This document shows, piece by piece, positions 9,527 to 17,678 of a stretch of DNA of 64,000 nt; the stretch's first letter is position 1; each line of letters begins with the position of its first letter. The DNA comes from Amycolatopsis jiangsuensis (GTDB lineage Bacteria; Actinomycetota; Actinomycetes; Mycobacteriales; Pseudonocardiaceae), in assembly GCF_014204865.1 (NCBI RefSeq), contig NZ_JACHMG010000001.1, positions 6,784,501 through 6,848,500 of the forward strand. The letters are read 5' to 3'. The notes below the pieces were generated by a model. The model was not told where the DNA came from. It saw only the letters and a program-made list of their open reading frames with translations, and searched no databases. Made by a program: the position numbers and the translations under genes.

Positions 9527-10888
9527 GTGACTTCCTCCCTCCCACCCGGCTTCCGCTGGGGCGTCGCCACTTCGGCCTTCCAGATCGAGGGCGCGACCAC
9601 CGCGGACGGCCGCGGACCGTCCATCTGGGACACCTTCAGCGGGGTGCCCGGTGCGGTGGCGGGCGGCGACACCGGCGAACCGGCGGCCGACCACTACCAC
9701 CGCTGGCGCGCCGACCTCGACCTGCTCGCCGAACTCGGCGTGGACGCCTACCGGTTCTCGATCTCGTGGCCCCGCGTGCAGCCGACGGGCCGCGGCCGTG
9801 TGGAACGCCGTGGTCTCGACTTCTACCGCAGGCTCGTGGAAGGGCTGCGGGAAAGGGGGATCGAGCCGTTTCCGACGCTGTACCACTGGGATCTGCCTCA
9901 GGGCCTGGAGGACCGCGGCGGTTGGCGGTCACGCGACACAGCGTCCCGGTTCGCCGATTACGCCGCTCTCGTCCACGCGGAACTCGGTGACCTCGTCGAG
10001 CACTGGACGACGCTGAACGAGCCCTACCCGTCCGCGGTCGCGGGCTACGGCGAGGGCCGCCACGCACCCGGGGCGAAGGAGGGCCACGGCGCGCTCGCCG
10101 CCGCGCACCACCTGCTGCTCGGCCACGGCCTCGCGGTGCGGGCGATGCGGGAGCAGGCGCCTTCTCAGCACGAGTTCGGCATCGTGCTCAACCAGTCGCC
10201 GGTCGTACCGGCATCGGATTCGGCCGAGGACGCCGCCGCGGCGTCCCGCCAGGACGCTCTGTTGCGCAGCCAGTTCACCGACCCGCTGTTCGGCGGCCGG
10301 TACGCACCCGGCCTGGAGACGATGTTCAGTGCCGTTTCGGACTTCTCCTTCCGCCGCGACGGCGACCTGGAGACGATCGGCCTGCCGCTGGACTACCTGG
10401 GCGTGAACTACTACTACCGCCTGCACGTGGCGGACGCGCCGTACCGCGAGCCCGACCCGGCCCGCCGCTCGGTGGCCGACATCGGGGTGGACACCTCGCG
10501 GTTGCCGGACGTGCCGCGCACCGGCATGGGCTGGCCGGTCGAACCGGACGGCCTGACCGAAGCCCTGGTCGGCCTGCGCAACCGCTACCCGAAGCTTCCG
10601 CCGTTGTACGTCACGGAAAACGGCTGCGTCTACCCGGACCGAAGCGACTTCGCCGACTACGAGCGCATCACCTTCCTGAGCGAGCACATCGAAGCCGCCC
10701 GCGCGGCGGACGTCGACCTGCGGGGCTACTTCTGCTGGTCGCTGCTGGACAACTTCGAGTGGGCCCACGGCTACAAGCACCGGTTCGGGCTGGTGCACGT
10801 GGACTACGCGACACAGGCCCGCACGCCCCGAGCGAGCTACCGCTGGTACCGCGACTTCATCGCCGGAGAACGCGAACGCGGAGCGTGA
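9527..10888 (+). CDS. bglC: Family 1 glycoside hydrolase, beta-glucosidase
   Basis: A 453-residue GH1 enzyme, usual for the family. The acid/base Glu is in TLNEP (about residue 165) and the nucleophile Glu in VTENG (about residue 364); the N-terminal signature FRWGVATSAFQIEG and the C-terminal WSLLDNFEWAHGY region are intact. GTG 9527 has GGAG six bases upstream. No signal peptide, so it cleaves imported cellobiose or other beta-glucosides in the cytoplasm. It ends the operon and converges with the GluRS-like gene; the 56-base gap shows no strong terminator. Confidence 0.92.
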   Translation: MTSSLPPGFRWGVATSAFQIEGATTADGRGPSIWDTFSGVPGAVAGGDTGEPAADHYHRWRADLDLLAELGVDAYRFSISWPRVQPTGRGRVERRGLDFYRRLVEGLRERGIEPFPTLYHWDLPQGLEDRGGWRSRDTASRFADYAALVHAELGDLVEHWTTLNEPYPSAVAGYGEGRHAPGAKEGHGALAAAHHLLLGHGLAVRAMREQAPSQHEFGIVLNQSPVVPASDSAEDAAAASRQDALLRSQFTDPLFGGRYAPGLETMFSAVSDFSFRRDGDLETIGLPLDYLGVNYYYRLHVADAPYREPDPARRSVADIGVDTSRLPDVPRTGMGWPVEPDGLTEALVGLRNRYPKLPPLYVTENGCVYPDRSDFADYERITFLSEHIEAARAADVDLRGYFCWSLLDNFEWAHGYKHRFGLVHVDYATQARTPRASYRWYRDFIAGERERGA

Positions 10889-10944
10889 CGCGCTGACGGC
10901 GTGTGGATTCCACGGTCTCGAATGCCGCTGAACCACTTCGGTTC

Positions 10945-12444
10945 CTACCCGTTCGGGAACGGTACGGAGCGCTGCGCCAACGCGCACTCGATACGGCGCA
11001 TGCTGCGGCGCTGTCCGAGCAGCACCAGGAAGTCGACGAGCAGGCGTCCGGCGGCGGGTCCGGTGACCACGGTGCGCAGTGCCGCCACCGACGCCTTGGG
11101 GAGTTGTTCCGCGCCGTTCTTGATCAGGGCCGAGAGCGCGTCCGCGGTCCAGGCAGGCAGGTCACCCAGCGCGTGGTGGGCTTCGCGCAGCGCGTCGAAC
11201 TCCGCTTCGGTGATCTGGCGGCTTGGACCCGGTTCGTCCGCTTCGAGGAGCGTTGTCGCGACCGACGCCGCTTCGGCCAGCGATTTCACCCGGGGTCGCA
11301 GCACCGCGGCCGCGCGGCGGAGCAGGGCACGCTCGTCGCCGGTCAGCCGGGTGTGCGACGGAAGCTGCGGCACGAGCGCCTCGGCGAACTCCTCGGTGGT
11401 CAGGGCCCTCAGGTGGAGGGTGTCGAGTTCGGCGAGGCGCTGGACGTCCAGCCGGCCCGGCCGGGTGCGGATGCGCCGGACGTCGAGGTGCTCGACCAGT
11501 TCGGCGGGGGAGAACACCTGGCCCTGCGTGGGATGCGACCAGCCCAGCGCGGCCAGGTAGTTGACGATGGTCCGCGGCAGGAAGCCCGCGTCCCGGTACC
11601 GCAGCGTGTCCGCGGCCGGGTCCTCCTGGCTGTTGAGGATTTTCGCGTTCGAGGCGAGCACCATGGGCACGTGCCCGATCCGGGGGACGGCATCGGTGAG
11701 GCCGATGCGCTGGAGCGCCCGGTAGGCGGCGAGCTGGCACGGCATCAGCGGAAGCATCGCGTCGCCGCGGAGGTTGTGCGTGATGCCCATCAGCACGTCG
11801 TCCACCGGGCCGGCGAGGGCGAAGGTGGGCCGTCCGTTCGCGCGCACCAGCACCGGGTCGGCCACGGCGCCGGCCTTGAACACGACTTCGCCACGCACCA
11901 GGTCGTCGAAGACCGTTTCGCTGGCGGGCATGCGCAGCCGCAGCGAGGGAAGCCGGCCGGCGGCGCGGTGCGCGGCTTTCTCCCGCTCGCTCAGGTACCG
12001 GTCGGCGTTGTCGTATCCGAGCCGCGGGTCCTGGCCGGCCCGGGTACGCCGCTCGGCGACCTCTTCCGGGGTCGAAAAGGACTCGTAAAGCTCGCCGGCG
12101 CCCAGCAGCCGCCGGGTCACGTCGAGGTGGAGCTCACGGCGTTCGGTCTGCAGATAGGGGCCGTGCGGACCGCCGGCTTCGGGACCCTCGTCCCAGTCCA
12201 GGCCGAGCCACCGCAGCACCTCCAGCACCGGCTGGTAGAACTGCGCCCGCACCCGTGCCGCGTCGGTGTCCTCGATCCGCAGGACGAAACGGCCGTGGTG
12301 GTGCCGGGCGAGGGCCCAGTTGAAGACCGCCATCCGCACCAGGCCGAGACTCGGCCTGCCGATCGGCGAGGGGGCGAACACGGTCCGTACCGGACCGGCC
12401 GGAGTGGCGATGGTGGTTTCTCGGTCGGGCAAGATGCTCTCCAC
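10945..12444 (-). CDS. Glutamyl-tRNA synthetase paralog with degenerate active-site motifs
   Basis: A 499-residue class I aminoacyl-tRNA synthetase of the GluRS family, recognised from APSPIGRPSLGL, VLRIEDTD, GPYLQTER and LPRTIVNYLAALGWS. Both ATP-binding signatures are broken: where GluRS has HxGG the sequence has SLGL, and where it has KLSKR it reads KILNS. It is unlikely to be the housekeeping enzyme or to catalyse normal adenylation. GTG 12444 is chosen because GGAG lies 7 bases upstream; ATG 12495, overlapping the exporter stop, is an alternative without a ribosome site. It is last in the minus-strand part of the cluster. Options: a self-protection decoy, a tRNA-binding partner, or a repurposed amino-acid or carrier-binding protein. 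Confidence 0.85.
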   Translation of the reverse strand: MESILPDRETTIATPAGPVRTVFAPSPIGRPSLGLVRMAVFNWALARHHHGRFVLRIEDTDAARVRAQFYQPVLEVLRWLGLDWDEGPEAGGPHGPYLQTERRELHLDVTRRLLGAGELYESFSTPEEVAERRTRAGQDPRLGYDNADRYLSEREKAAHRAAGRLPSLRLRMPASETVFDDLVRGEVVFKAGAVADPVLVRANGRPTFALAGPVDDVLMGITHNLRGDAMLPLMPCQLAAYRALQRIGLTDAVPRIGHVPMVLASNAKILNSQEDPAADTLRYRDAGFLPRTIVNYLAALGWSHPTQGQVFSPAELVEHLDVRRIRTRPGRLDVQRLAELDTLHLRALTTEEFAEALVPQLPSHTRLTGDERALLRRAAAVLRPRVKSLAEAASVATTLLEADEPGPSRQITEAEFDALREAHHALGDLPAWTADALSALIKNGAEQLPKASVAALRTVVTGPAAGRLLVDFLVLLGQRRSMRRIECALAQRSVPFPNG

Positions 12445-12491
12445 GGGTCGTCTCCGGTACCGGCCGGGGGACGCCCCCGGCACCTGGCGGG

Positions 12492-13706
12492 TCATGAAGC
12501 GACGGTCGTCCGGGCGCGTTCCCGGCGCGCGGCCCACGCCACCACCGCGCCCGTCGGCAGGCTCGCGAGCAGGAACACCGCGCCAAGGACAAACCACCCG
12601 GGGGCGCCCCAGGAGATCATCAGGAACGTCAGCAGGGTCGGGGCAACCATCACCGCCGCCGCGTAGCCGGTCATCGAGAAACCCTGGTACTGCCCCTGCT
12701 TGCCGGGCGGGGCGAGTCCGAAGGTGATGGTCCACACGGCCGCGGACACCAGCATTTCCCCCAGCGCGAGCACCGCGCCGGCCGCCACCAGCAGCACCAC
12801 CGACCAGGACGGCGAACCGAAGGCCGAGAACGCGAAGAGCGCGCACGCGGCGAGCAGGACGAGTCCGGACATCCGGGCTGCGCGCACCGCGCGTTCCATC
12901 GTGCCCACTCGCGTGCCGATCCGGATCTGAAAGAGGATCACCGCGACGCTGTTCAGCACGAACAAGACGGTCACCACCGCGGTCGGTGCGTGGGTGTGCC
13001 GGGTGATCCACAGCGGCACCACCAGCTCGAGCAGCACGGTGTGCAGTGAGAGCACCGCGGTGATGACGGTCAGCGCCGCGAAGGGCGCGTCGCGCAGCAC
13101 TGCCCGTTTCGGCTCCTCCTTCGCCGGGACCGGCGACGGCGGTACGGACGGCAGCGCCGCGAACAGCGCCGCCGAAACGAAGTAGCTCAGCACATCCGCG
13201 GCCAATACCACCGAGAACGCGGCCGGGGTCGCGATCTGCAGGGCGATCCCGCCGGCCGCCGCCCCCACGCCGATGCCGATGTTGTTGACCGAGCGGACCA
13301 CCGCCTGGGTCCGGACCACGCCGTCCTCGCCGACCAGTCCCGCGATCAGCGACTGCAGGGCCGCGCGGGAGCCCCGCTGCACCACCACGAAGAAGCATGC
13401 GGCGACCAGGAGAGCGGGAAAGCTGCGCACGAACAGGTATCCGGCCGTGCCGACGCCGTTGAGCGCGACGAGCCACGCGGTCGTCGAACGGGGACCGAGC
13501 CGGTCGGCCAGGTGCCCCAGCGGCATGCCCGCCGGCAGCCCGACCGCACCGGCGATGGTGAGGCCGAGGCCCAGTGTGGCCGGCGACAGCCCGGCGACTT
13601 GGGTGAAATAGAGCGCCGAGCAGGTCATGAACGCGCCGTTGCCCGCGGTCAGGAACAGGCTCGCCAGCGCGATCCTGCGTGCGGCCGGGGGTATGGTCCG
13701 GAACAC
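12492..13706 (-). CDS. MFS exporter
   Basis: A 404-residue major facilitator with about 12 helices, GHLADRLGPRS in the first cytoplasmic loop and a basic central loop (PVPAKEEPKRAVL). GTG 13706 has AAGGAG five bases upstream. It sits between the AsnB gene and the GluRS-like gene on the same strand. In a biosynthetic cluster such proteins usually export the product and give self-resistance. The substrate cannot be deduced. Confidence 0.85.
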   Translation of the reverse strand: MFRTIPPAARRIALASLFLTAGNGAFMTCSALYFTQVAGLSPATLGLGLTIAGAVGLPAGMPLGHLADRLGPRSTTAWLVALNGVGTAGYLFVRSFPALLVAACFFVVVQRGSRAALQSLIAGLVGEDGVVRTQAVVRSVNNIGIGVGAAAGGIALQIATPAAFSVVLAADVLSYFVSAALFAALPSVPPSPVPAKEEPKRAVLRDAPFAALTVITAVLSLHTVLLELVVPLWITRHTHAPTAVVTVLFVLNSVAVILFQIRIGTRVGTMERAVRAARMSGLVLLAACALFAFSAFGSPSWSVVLLVAAGAVLALGEMLVSAAVWTITFGLAPPGKQGQYQGFSMTGYAAAVMVAPTLLTFLMISWGAPGWFVLGAVFLLASLPTGAVVAWAARRERARTTVAS

Positions 13707-13738
13707 CGGAACTCCTTCGCGTCGGCCCGGCAGGGGCG

Positions 13739-13807
13739 GATCGGCAGGGGTGGATCAGCAGGGGTGGGTCGGCAGGGGTGGGTCGGCAGGGGTGGGTCGG
13801 CAGGGTG
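13739..13807. repeat. Five-copy 14-bp tandem repeat
   Basis: Units read GATCGGCAGGGGTG, GATCAGCAGGGGTG, GGTCGGCAGGGGTG twice, then a partial unit. Degenerate TCGGCAGG words continue on both sides (about 13721-13850) up to the AsnB stop codon. It fills the AsnB-exporter intergenic space. No coding role is seen. Confidence 0.9.
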
Positions 13808-13847
13808 CGAATCGGCAGGACCAGCTCGGCAGGCCAGGTCGGCAGGG

Positions 13848-15698
13848 TCAGGTCAGCAGCAGTCGGGGCCGGCGGAGGTCGAGCCAGGCGGCGAGGTTGA
13901 GACAGCGCTCCAGTCCGCTGCGCACCCCGGGCGCGTCCGGAGCGCGCAGCGCCCGGTCCAGCCACCTGTCGCTGATCAGGTCGAACACCGGGTGCTGCCG
14001 ATCGGAGCGCAGTTCGGTCGCCTGCTCGCACAAAGCCGACAGGTAGCCCACCGCCTGGATCGAGGGGTAGGCGCTCTTGACCCGCGTGGCGACCGAATGC
14101 GGCAGCAGTTCCCTGGTGGCCGCACGCAGCAGGCTCTTCTCCCGTCCGTCGAAGCTTTTCGCGGCCCAGGGCGCGTTGTGCACGTACTCCACCAGCCGGT
14201 GGTCGCAGAAGGGCACCCGCACCTCCAGCCCCGCCGCCATGCTCAGCCGGTCCTTGCGGTCCAGCAGCATGCGCATGAACCGGGTGATGCCGAGGTGGGA
14301 GGTGATCCGGCGGGCGCGGGCCGCTTCGTCGTCGCCGGGCAGATGCGTCACCTCGGCGACCGCTTCGGCGTAGCGGTCGCGGGTGTAGGCGGGAATGTCG
14401 AGCAGCTCGAGCAGTTCGGGCCGCAGGACGGTGCCGTCGCGGCCCTGGCCACCGGCCGGTGCGCCGTTCGCCGGGGACATCCACGGGAACGTGCCCGAGC
14501 ACTGCGCGTCCCTGGATCGGTGCCAGTGGTACCCGCCGAACACCTCGTCCGCGCTCTCCCCGGAAAGCGCGACCGTCGAACGCTCGCGGATCGCGCTGAA
14601 CAGCAGGTACAGCGAAACGTCCGTGTCGCCGGTTCCGGCAGGGACGTCGCGGGCGGCGATCACCGTGCGCCGGACCGCCGGATCGGCCATCGCCGCCGCG
14701 TCGAGCACGATCTCCGAGTGGACGGTGCCCACGTGCGCGGAGACCTCGCGTACGTAGGGCGCGTCGGGGGTGGGCCGAGCCGCGTCCGGTACGAAACTCT
14801 CGCTCTGGCTGGCGAAATCGACGGAGAAGCTGTGCACCTTCTCACCGCGGCCGGCCAGTTCGCGGGCGGCGTGGGCGGTGACCGCGCTCGAGTCCAGGCC
14901 GCCGGAGAGCAGCAGACCGAGTGGCACGTCGGCGACCAGCTGCCGGGTCACGATCTCCGCCAGCAGGTCCCGCACCCGCGCGGTCGTCGTCTCGAGGTCG
15001 TCGCGATGCTCCACCGTCTCCAGCGACCAGTAGGTGCGCTCGTGCGTGCCCCGGGTGCCGACGGTGACCACGGTCCCGGGCCGGACCTCGCGCATCCCGG
15101 CCCACACCGCGTGCCCCGGGGTCTTGACGAACGCGAACAGCTCGCGCAGGCCGTCGAGCCGGACCGCCCGGTCGGCCAGCGGATTCGCCAGCAGTGCCTT
15201 GGGTTCCGAGCCGAACACCACACCGTCCGAAGTGGACTGGTAATAGAGCGGCTTCACGCCCATCCGGTCACGGACCAACACCAGCGCCGAGGTCCGGCCG
15301 TCCCACACGGCGAACGCGTACATGCCGTTGAGCCGTTCGGCGACCGCATCGCCCCACTCCACATAGCCGCGCAGCACCACCTCGGTGTCGCCCGTGGTAC
15401 GGAAGTGGTGACCCCGGCGGCGGAGTTCGGCGCGCAGCTCGGCGTAGTTGTAGACCTCGCCGCTGTAGGTGAGGGCCACCCACCCGTCCGGGGTTTCCAG
15501 CGTCATCGGCTGGGTGCTGCCCGCCAGGTCGAGTACGGCGAGCCGGCGGTGGCCGAGCGCCGCCGTGCCACGGGGGTCGACCCAGGTGCCCCCCGCGTCC
15601 GGGCCGCGGCAGGCCATCGTCGCGGTCATCGCCGCCAGCGCTCCGGCTTCCCGACGCAGGTCACGCTCGAAGGCGACCCATCCGGTGATCCCGCACAT
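13848..15698 (-). CDS. asnB: AsnB-type glutamine-dependent amidotransferase
   Basis: A 616-residue class II asparagine synthetase. ATG 15698 is set by AAGGAG 7 bases upstream and by the sequence MCGITGWV, which exposes Cys2 as the glutaminase nucleophile. The PP-loop LSGGLDSS of the synthetase domain and YSGEVYNYAELR of the glutaminase domain are intact, so full activity is expected: ATP-dependent transfer of ammonia from Gln to a carboxylate. Beside glutamate mutase and an Asp-type adenylation domain, the substrate may be 3-methylaspartate or a later acid rather than Asp. It has its own promoter region with SARP-type repeats. Confidence 0.9.
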   Translation of the reverse strand: MCGITGWVAFERDLRREAGALAAMTATMACRGPDAGGTWVDPRGTAALGHRRLAVLDLAGSTQPMTLETPDGWVALTYSGEVYNYAELRAELRRRGHHFRTTGDTEVVLRGYVEWGDAVAERLNGMYAFAVWDGRTSALVLVRDRMGVKPLYYQSTSDGVVFGSEPKALLANPLADRAVRLDGLRELFAFVKTPGHAVWAGMREVRPGTVVTVGTRGTHERTYWSLETVEHRDDLETTTARVRDLLAEIVTRQLVADVPLGLLLSGGLDSSAVTAHAARELAGRGEKVHSFSVDFASQSESFVPDAARPTPDAPYVREVSAHVGTVHSEIVLDAAAMADPAVRRTVIAARDVPAGTGDTDVSLYLLFSAIRERSTVALSGESADEVFGGYHWHRSRDAQCSGTFPWMSPANGAPAGGQGRDGTVLRPELLELLDIPAYTRDRYAEAVAEVTHLPGDDEAARARRITSHLGITRFMRMLLDRKDRLSMAAGLEVRVPFCDHRLVEYVHNAPWAAKSFDGREKSLLRAATRELLPHSVATRVKSAYPSIQAVGYLSALCEQATELRSDRQHPVFDLISDRWLDRALRAPDAPGVRSGLERCLNLAAWLDLRRPRLLLT

Positions 15699-15783
15699 GC
15701 GTCTTCTCCTTCGGGCAAAAATTCCCTTTGTAAGCAAGGAAAATGGTTCTGTCGAGGAAGCTACCAGCGGCCACGGCGGACCC

Positions 15784-15823
15784 GGTCCGATCGCGGTAAG
15801 CACCGTGTCACCGCGCGGTAATC
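15784..15823 (-). promoter_or_regulatory. SARP-type heptamer direct repeats upstream of asnB
   Basis: Read on the minus strand: GATTACC (15823-15817), GGTGACA (15812-15806), GCTTACC (15801-15795) and a weak TCGGACC (15790-15784), each separated by exactly 4 nt, an 11-bp helical period. This is the site structure bound by SARP regulators. It lies 86-125 bases upstream of the AsnB start. Confidence 0.7.
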
Positions 15824-15849
15824 CCGGCTGTGCCGCGGTGTGCGGGACC

Positions 15850-17232
15850 TCATCGGGAGTCCTCCCCGAACAGCCGCGGGAAATGAGCGATGTCGCGGGA
15901 GATCCGATCGACCAGAGTGGCCATGTCCGGCTCCCCGTCCGGCAACCGCAGTCGCTGCCGGTTCCGCCGCACGGTCGCGGGCGGCAGCGGCAGTCCGCCC
16001 ACCGCCGCGTAGCGGATGGCTCCGGACGCGTCCCGGCAGGGCAGTACGTCGCCGCGGGCGTGCTTGCTGGCGCTGAACGGGACGTCGAGCGTGCCGTCGG
16101 CGAACGCGGCGACGACGGCGCGGGCGGGATCCCCGGCACCCAGCACCGGGCCCGCGAGCGCGTCGACTTCCGCGAGCAGCCACGCCAGCTCCTCATCGAC
16201 GGCCTCCTCGTCGACGGTGACGAAGTCCAGCAGCGGCGAGTTCGCGACGGCGGCCAGGCGCAGCCCGTCGACGTTGGCCGGTGCGTCGGGGATGCCCAGT
16301 GCTTCCTGATGGGTCTTGGTGACCAGCTTCGCGGCACCGCCGAGCCGGGCGGTGAGCGCCCCGTAGAAGATCAGCTGGTCGGCGTGCGCCCGCTGGGCGG
16401 GGAACACGCCCATGAACTCGTGCAGCACCGGGTACACCTCGACACCGGCGGGCAGGAAGCGTCGCGCCAGCAGGGGAATGGCCCGCAGCGCCGCGACGTC
16501 CTGGACCAGGTTTCCGCCCTGGGGATAGGACAGCGACAGGCACACCACGCCTTCGGCGGCGGCGAGGCAGGCCTCGATGATCCCGACGGCGAGGCTGATC
16601 GACGGCGGGACCAACACCGCGGTCAGGGTGCCGAACAGCTCGCGGTCCAGCGTGAGGCCCGCGCGGTGCAGCTCCGCGGTGCGCGCGTCCACCTCGCGCC
16701 AGCAGGCCAGTGAGTGCGCCAGCGGCACGTCCTTGCAGTACGGGAGGTTGTAGGAGATTCCGCCGCCTTCGAACGAGGTCGCGCCCGCGGCCACGGAGAC
16801 TTCGAACAGCGCACGCGCGTCGGGGGAGCCGTGCCGGATCTCCACCGGGACGGACACCGATTCGATCAGCTCGCGGCCCCGTCGCCAGCCGTGGGTGACC
16901 AGCGGATACCCGTTGAGCGCCGCCGGATCGGTGTTGACCGCGCGCAATGCCTGGTCGAACCGGTTGAGCCGGGTGTAGGAGTCGATGGTGAGGGTCAGGA
17001 TGTCCGGCGCCGCCCCAATCTCCAGCGCGCGCAGCAGCCGGAGCATCTCCGCGTGGCCACCGACCCCGCACCGGGGCTGGATCGCCGGCACCCCGCTGGC
17101 GGCCGCCCGGGCGAGCACGTCCCGCGCGGTCAGGACGCCGCGGTCCCGCGCGTACCGAGCGGAGTCGGCCGGGGTGGGGAAGCCCGAGTCCGCGCCCGGC
17201 CCGGGGAAGGACCGCACGGTGGCGGCGCTCAT
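15850..17232 (-). CDS. glmE: Glutamate mutase (methylaspartate mutase) epsilon subunit
   Basis: A 460-residue protein matching the catalytic TIM-barrel subunit of adenosylcobalamin-dependent glutamate mutase: IQPRCGVGGHAEMLRLLRALE near residue 50, SYTRLNRFDQA, NGYPLVTHGWRRGRELI and FEGGGISYNLPYCKDVPL. It converts L-glutamate to (2S,3S)-3-methylaspartate with the B12-binding sigma subunit, whose stop codon overlaps this ATG (17232) in an ATGA junction. Biosynthetic homologues supply methylaspartate for friulimicin, vicenistatin and nikkomycin-type pathways. No reactivase (MutL) gene is nearby. Confidence 0.92.
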   Translation of the reverse strand: MSAATVRSFPGPGADSGFPTPADSARYARDRGVLTARDVLARAAASGVPAIQPRCGVGGHAEMLRLLRALEIGAAPDILTLTIDSYTRLNRFDQALRAVNTDPAALNGYPLVTHGWRRGRELIESVSVPVEIRHGSPDARALFEVSVAAGATSFEGGGISYNLPYCKDVPLAHSLACWREVDARTAELHRAGLTLDRELFGTLTAVLVPPSISLAVGIIEACLAAAEGVVCLSLSYPQGGNLVQDVAALRAIPLLARRFLPAGVEVYPVLHEFMGVFPAQRAHADQLIFYGALTARLGGAAKLVTKTHQEALGIPDAPANVDGLRLAAVANSPLLDFVTVDEEAVDEELAWLLAEVDALAGPVLGAGDPARAVVAAFADGTLDVPFSASKHARGDVLPCRDASGAIRYAAVGGLPLPPATVRRNRQRLRLPDGEPDMATLVDRISRDIAHFPRLFGEDSR

Positions 17233-17678
17233 CCGGCCCGGGGCGCCCGCGCGGCAGCGGCGCGCCGCTCCAGTTCGTGCAGCAGCGGGACCAGGTCGCC
17301 GAGCCCGGTCAGGACGTGGTCCACGCCGAGCGCGCGCAGCCGGTCCTCGGTGCCGCCGTCCTTGTGGCTGCCGACCGAGAGGTTGCCGCCGAGCACGACC
17401 GGGCAGGCCAGCTCGCCGGCGGCCCTGGCGGCCGGCAGCGGACGCAAGTCGTCGTAGGCGTGACCGTTGAGGCTGCCGACGACCACCGCGAGCGTCTCCG
17501 GGTGTTCCCGCACGGCCCGCGCGAACTCCTCGATCGAGGTGCAGGCACCGAGGTTGTGCACGGTGTAGCCCTCGGCCCGCAGCCGGTGCGCGATGAGCTG
17601 GTTGGCCACCGAATGGGCGTCGCTGGCGGTCACGCCGAGCACGAGCACGCCCCGGCCGCTGCCCGTGGTCCCGGTCAT
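17229..17678 (-). CDS. glmS: Glutamate mutase sigma (B12-binding) subunit
   Basis: A 149-residue cobalamin-binding subunit. The base-off cobalamin motif appears as SDAHSVA (consensus DxHxxG, last Gly replaced by Ala), followed by GSLNG and LGGNLSVG, the S-x-L and GG elements of the family. AGGAGGTG sits 5 bases upstream of ATG 17678. It overlaps the adenylation gene before it (TGATG) and glmE after it, so the three are translated together. The Gly-to-Ala change is conservative; activity is still expected. Confidence 0.92.
   Translation of the reverse strand: MTGTTGSGRGVLVLGVTASDAHSVANQLIAHRLRAEGYTVHNLGACTSIEEFARAVREHPETLAVVVGSLNGHAYDDLRPLPAARAAGELACPVVLGGNLSVGSHKDGGTEDRLRALGVDHVLTGLGDLVPLLHELERRAAAARAPRAG

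Noticed and set aside
10889..10944. Left att site for a genomic island covering the biosynthetic cluster
   Set aside because: No copy of the tRNA-Arg 3' end was seen near 10.9 kb, so island boundaries for the cluster are not claimed.
10945..12444. Housekeeping glutamyl-tRNA synthetase gene gltX
   Set aside because: Both HIGH and KMSKS signatures are lost and the gene sits inside a secondary-metabolite operon.
13739..13850. CRISPR-like array
   Set aside because: The unit is 14 bp and contiguous with no unique spacers, and there are no cas genes.
10945..14502. A single 1185-residue minus-strand open frame joining the GluRS-like protein to upstream sequence
   Set aside because: Upstream of 12495 the frame overlaps the exporter gene and lacks any family pattern; only the 499-residue GluRS-like part is supported.
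17229..17678. Riboswitch for cobalamin upstream of glutamate mutase
   Set aside because: glmS and glmE overlap their upstream genes, leaving no room, and no B12-box-like sequence was seen at 20610-20870.
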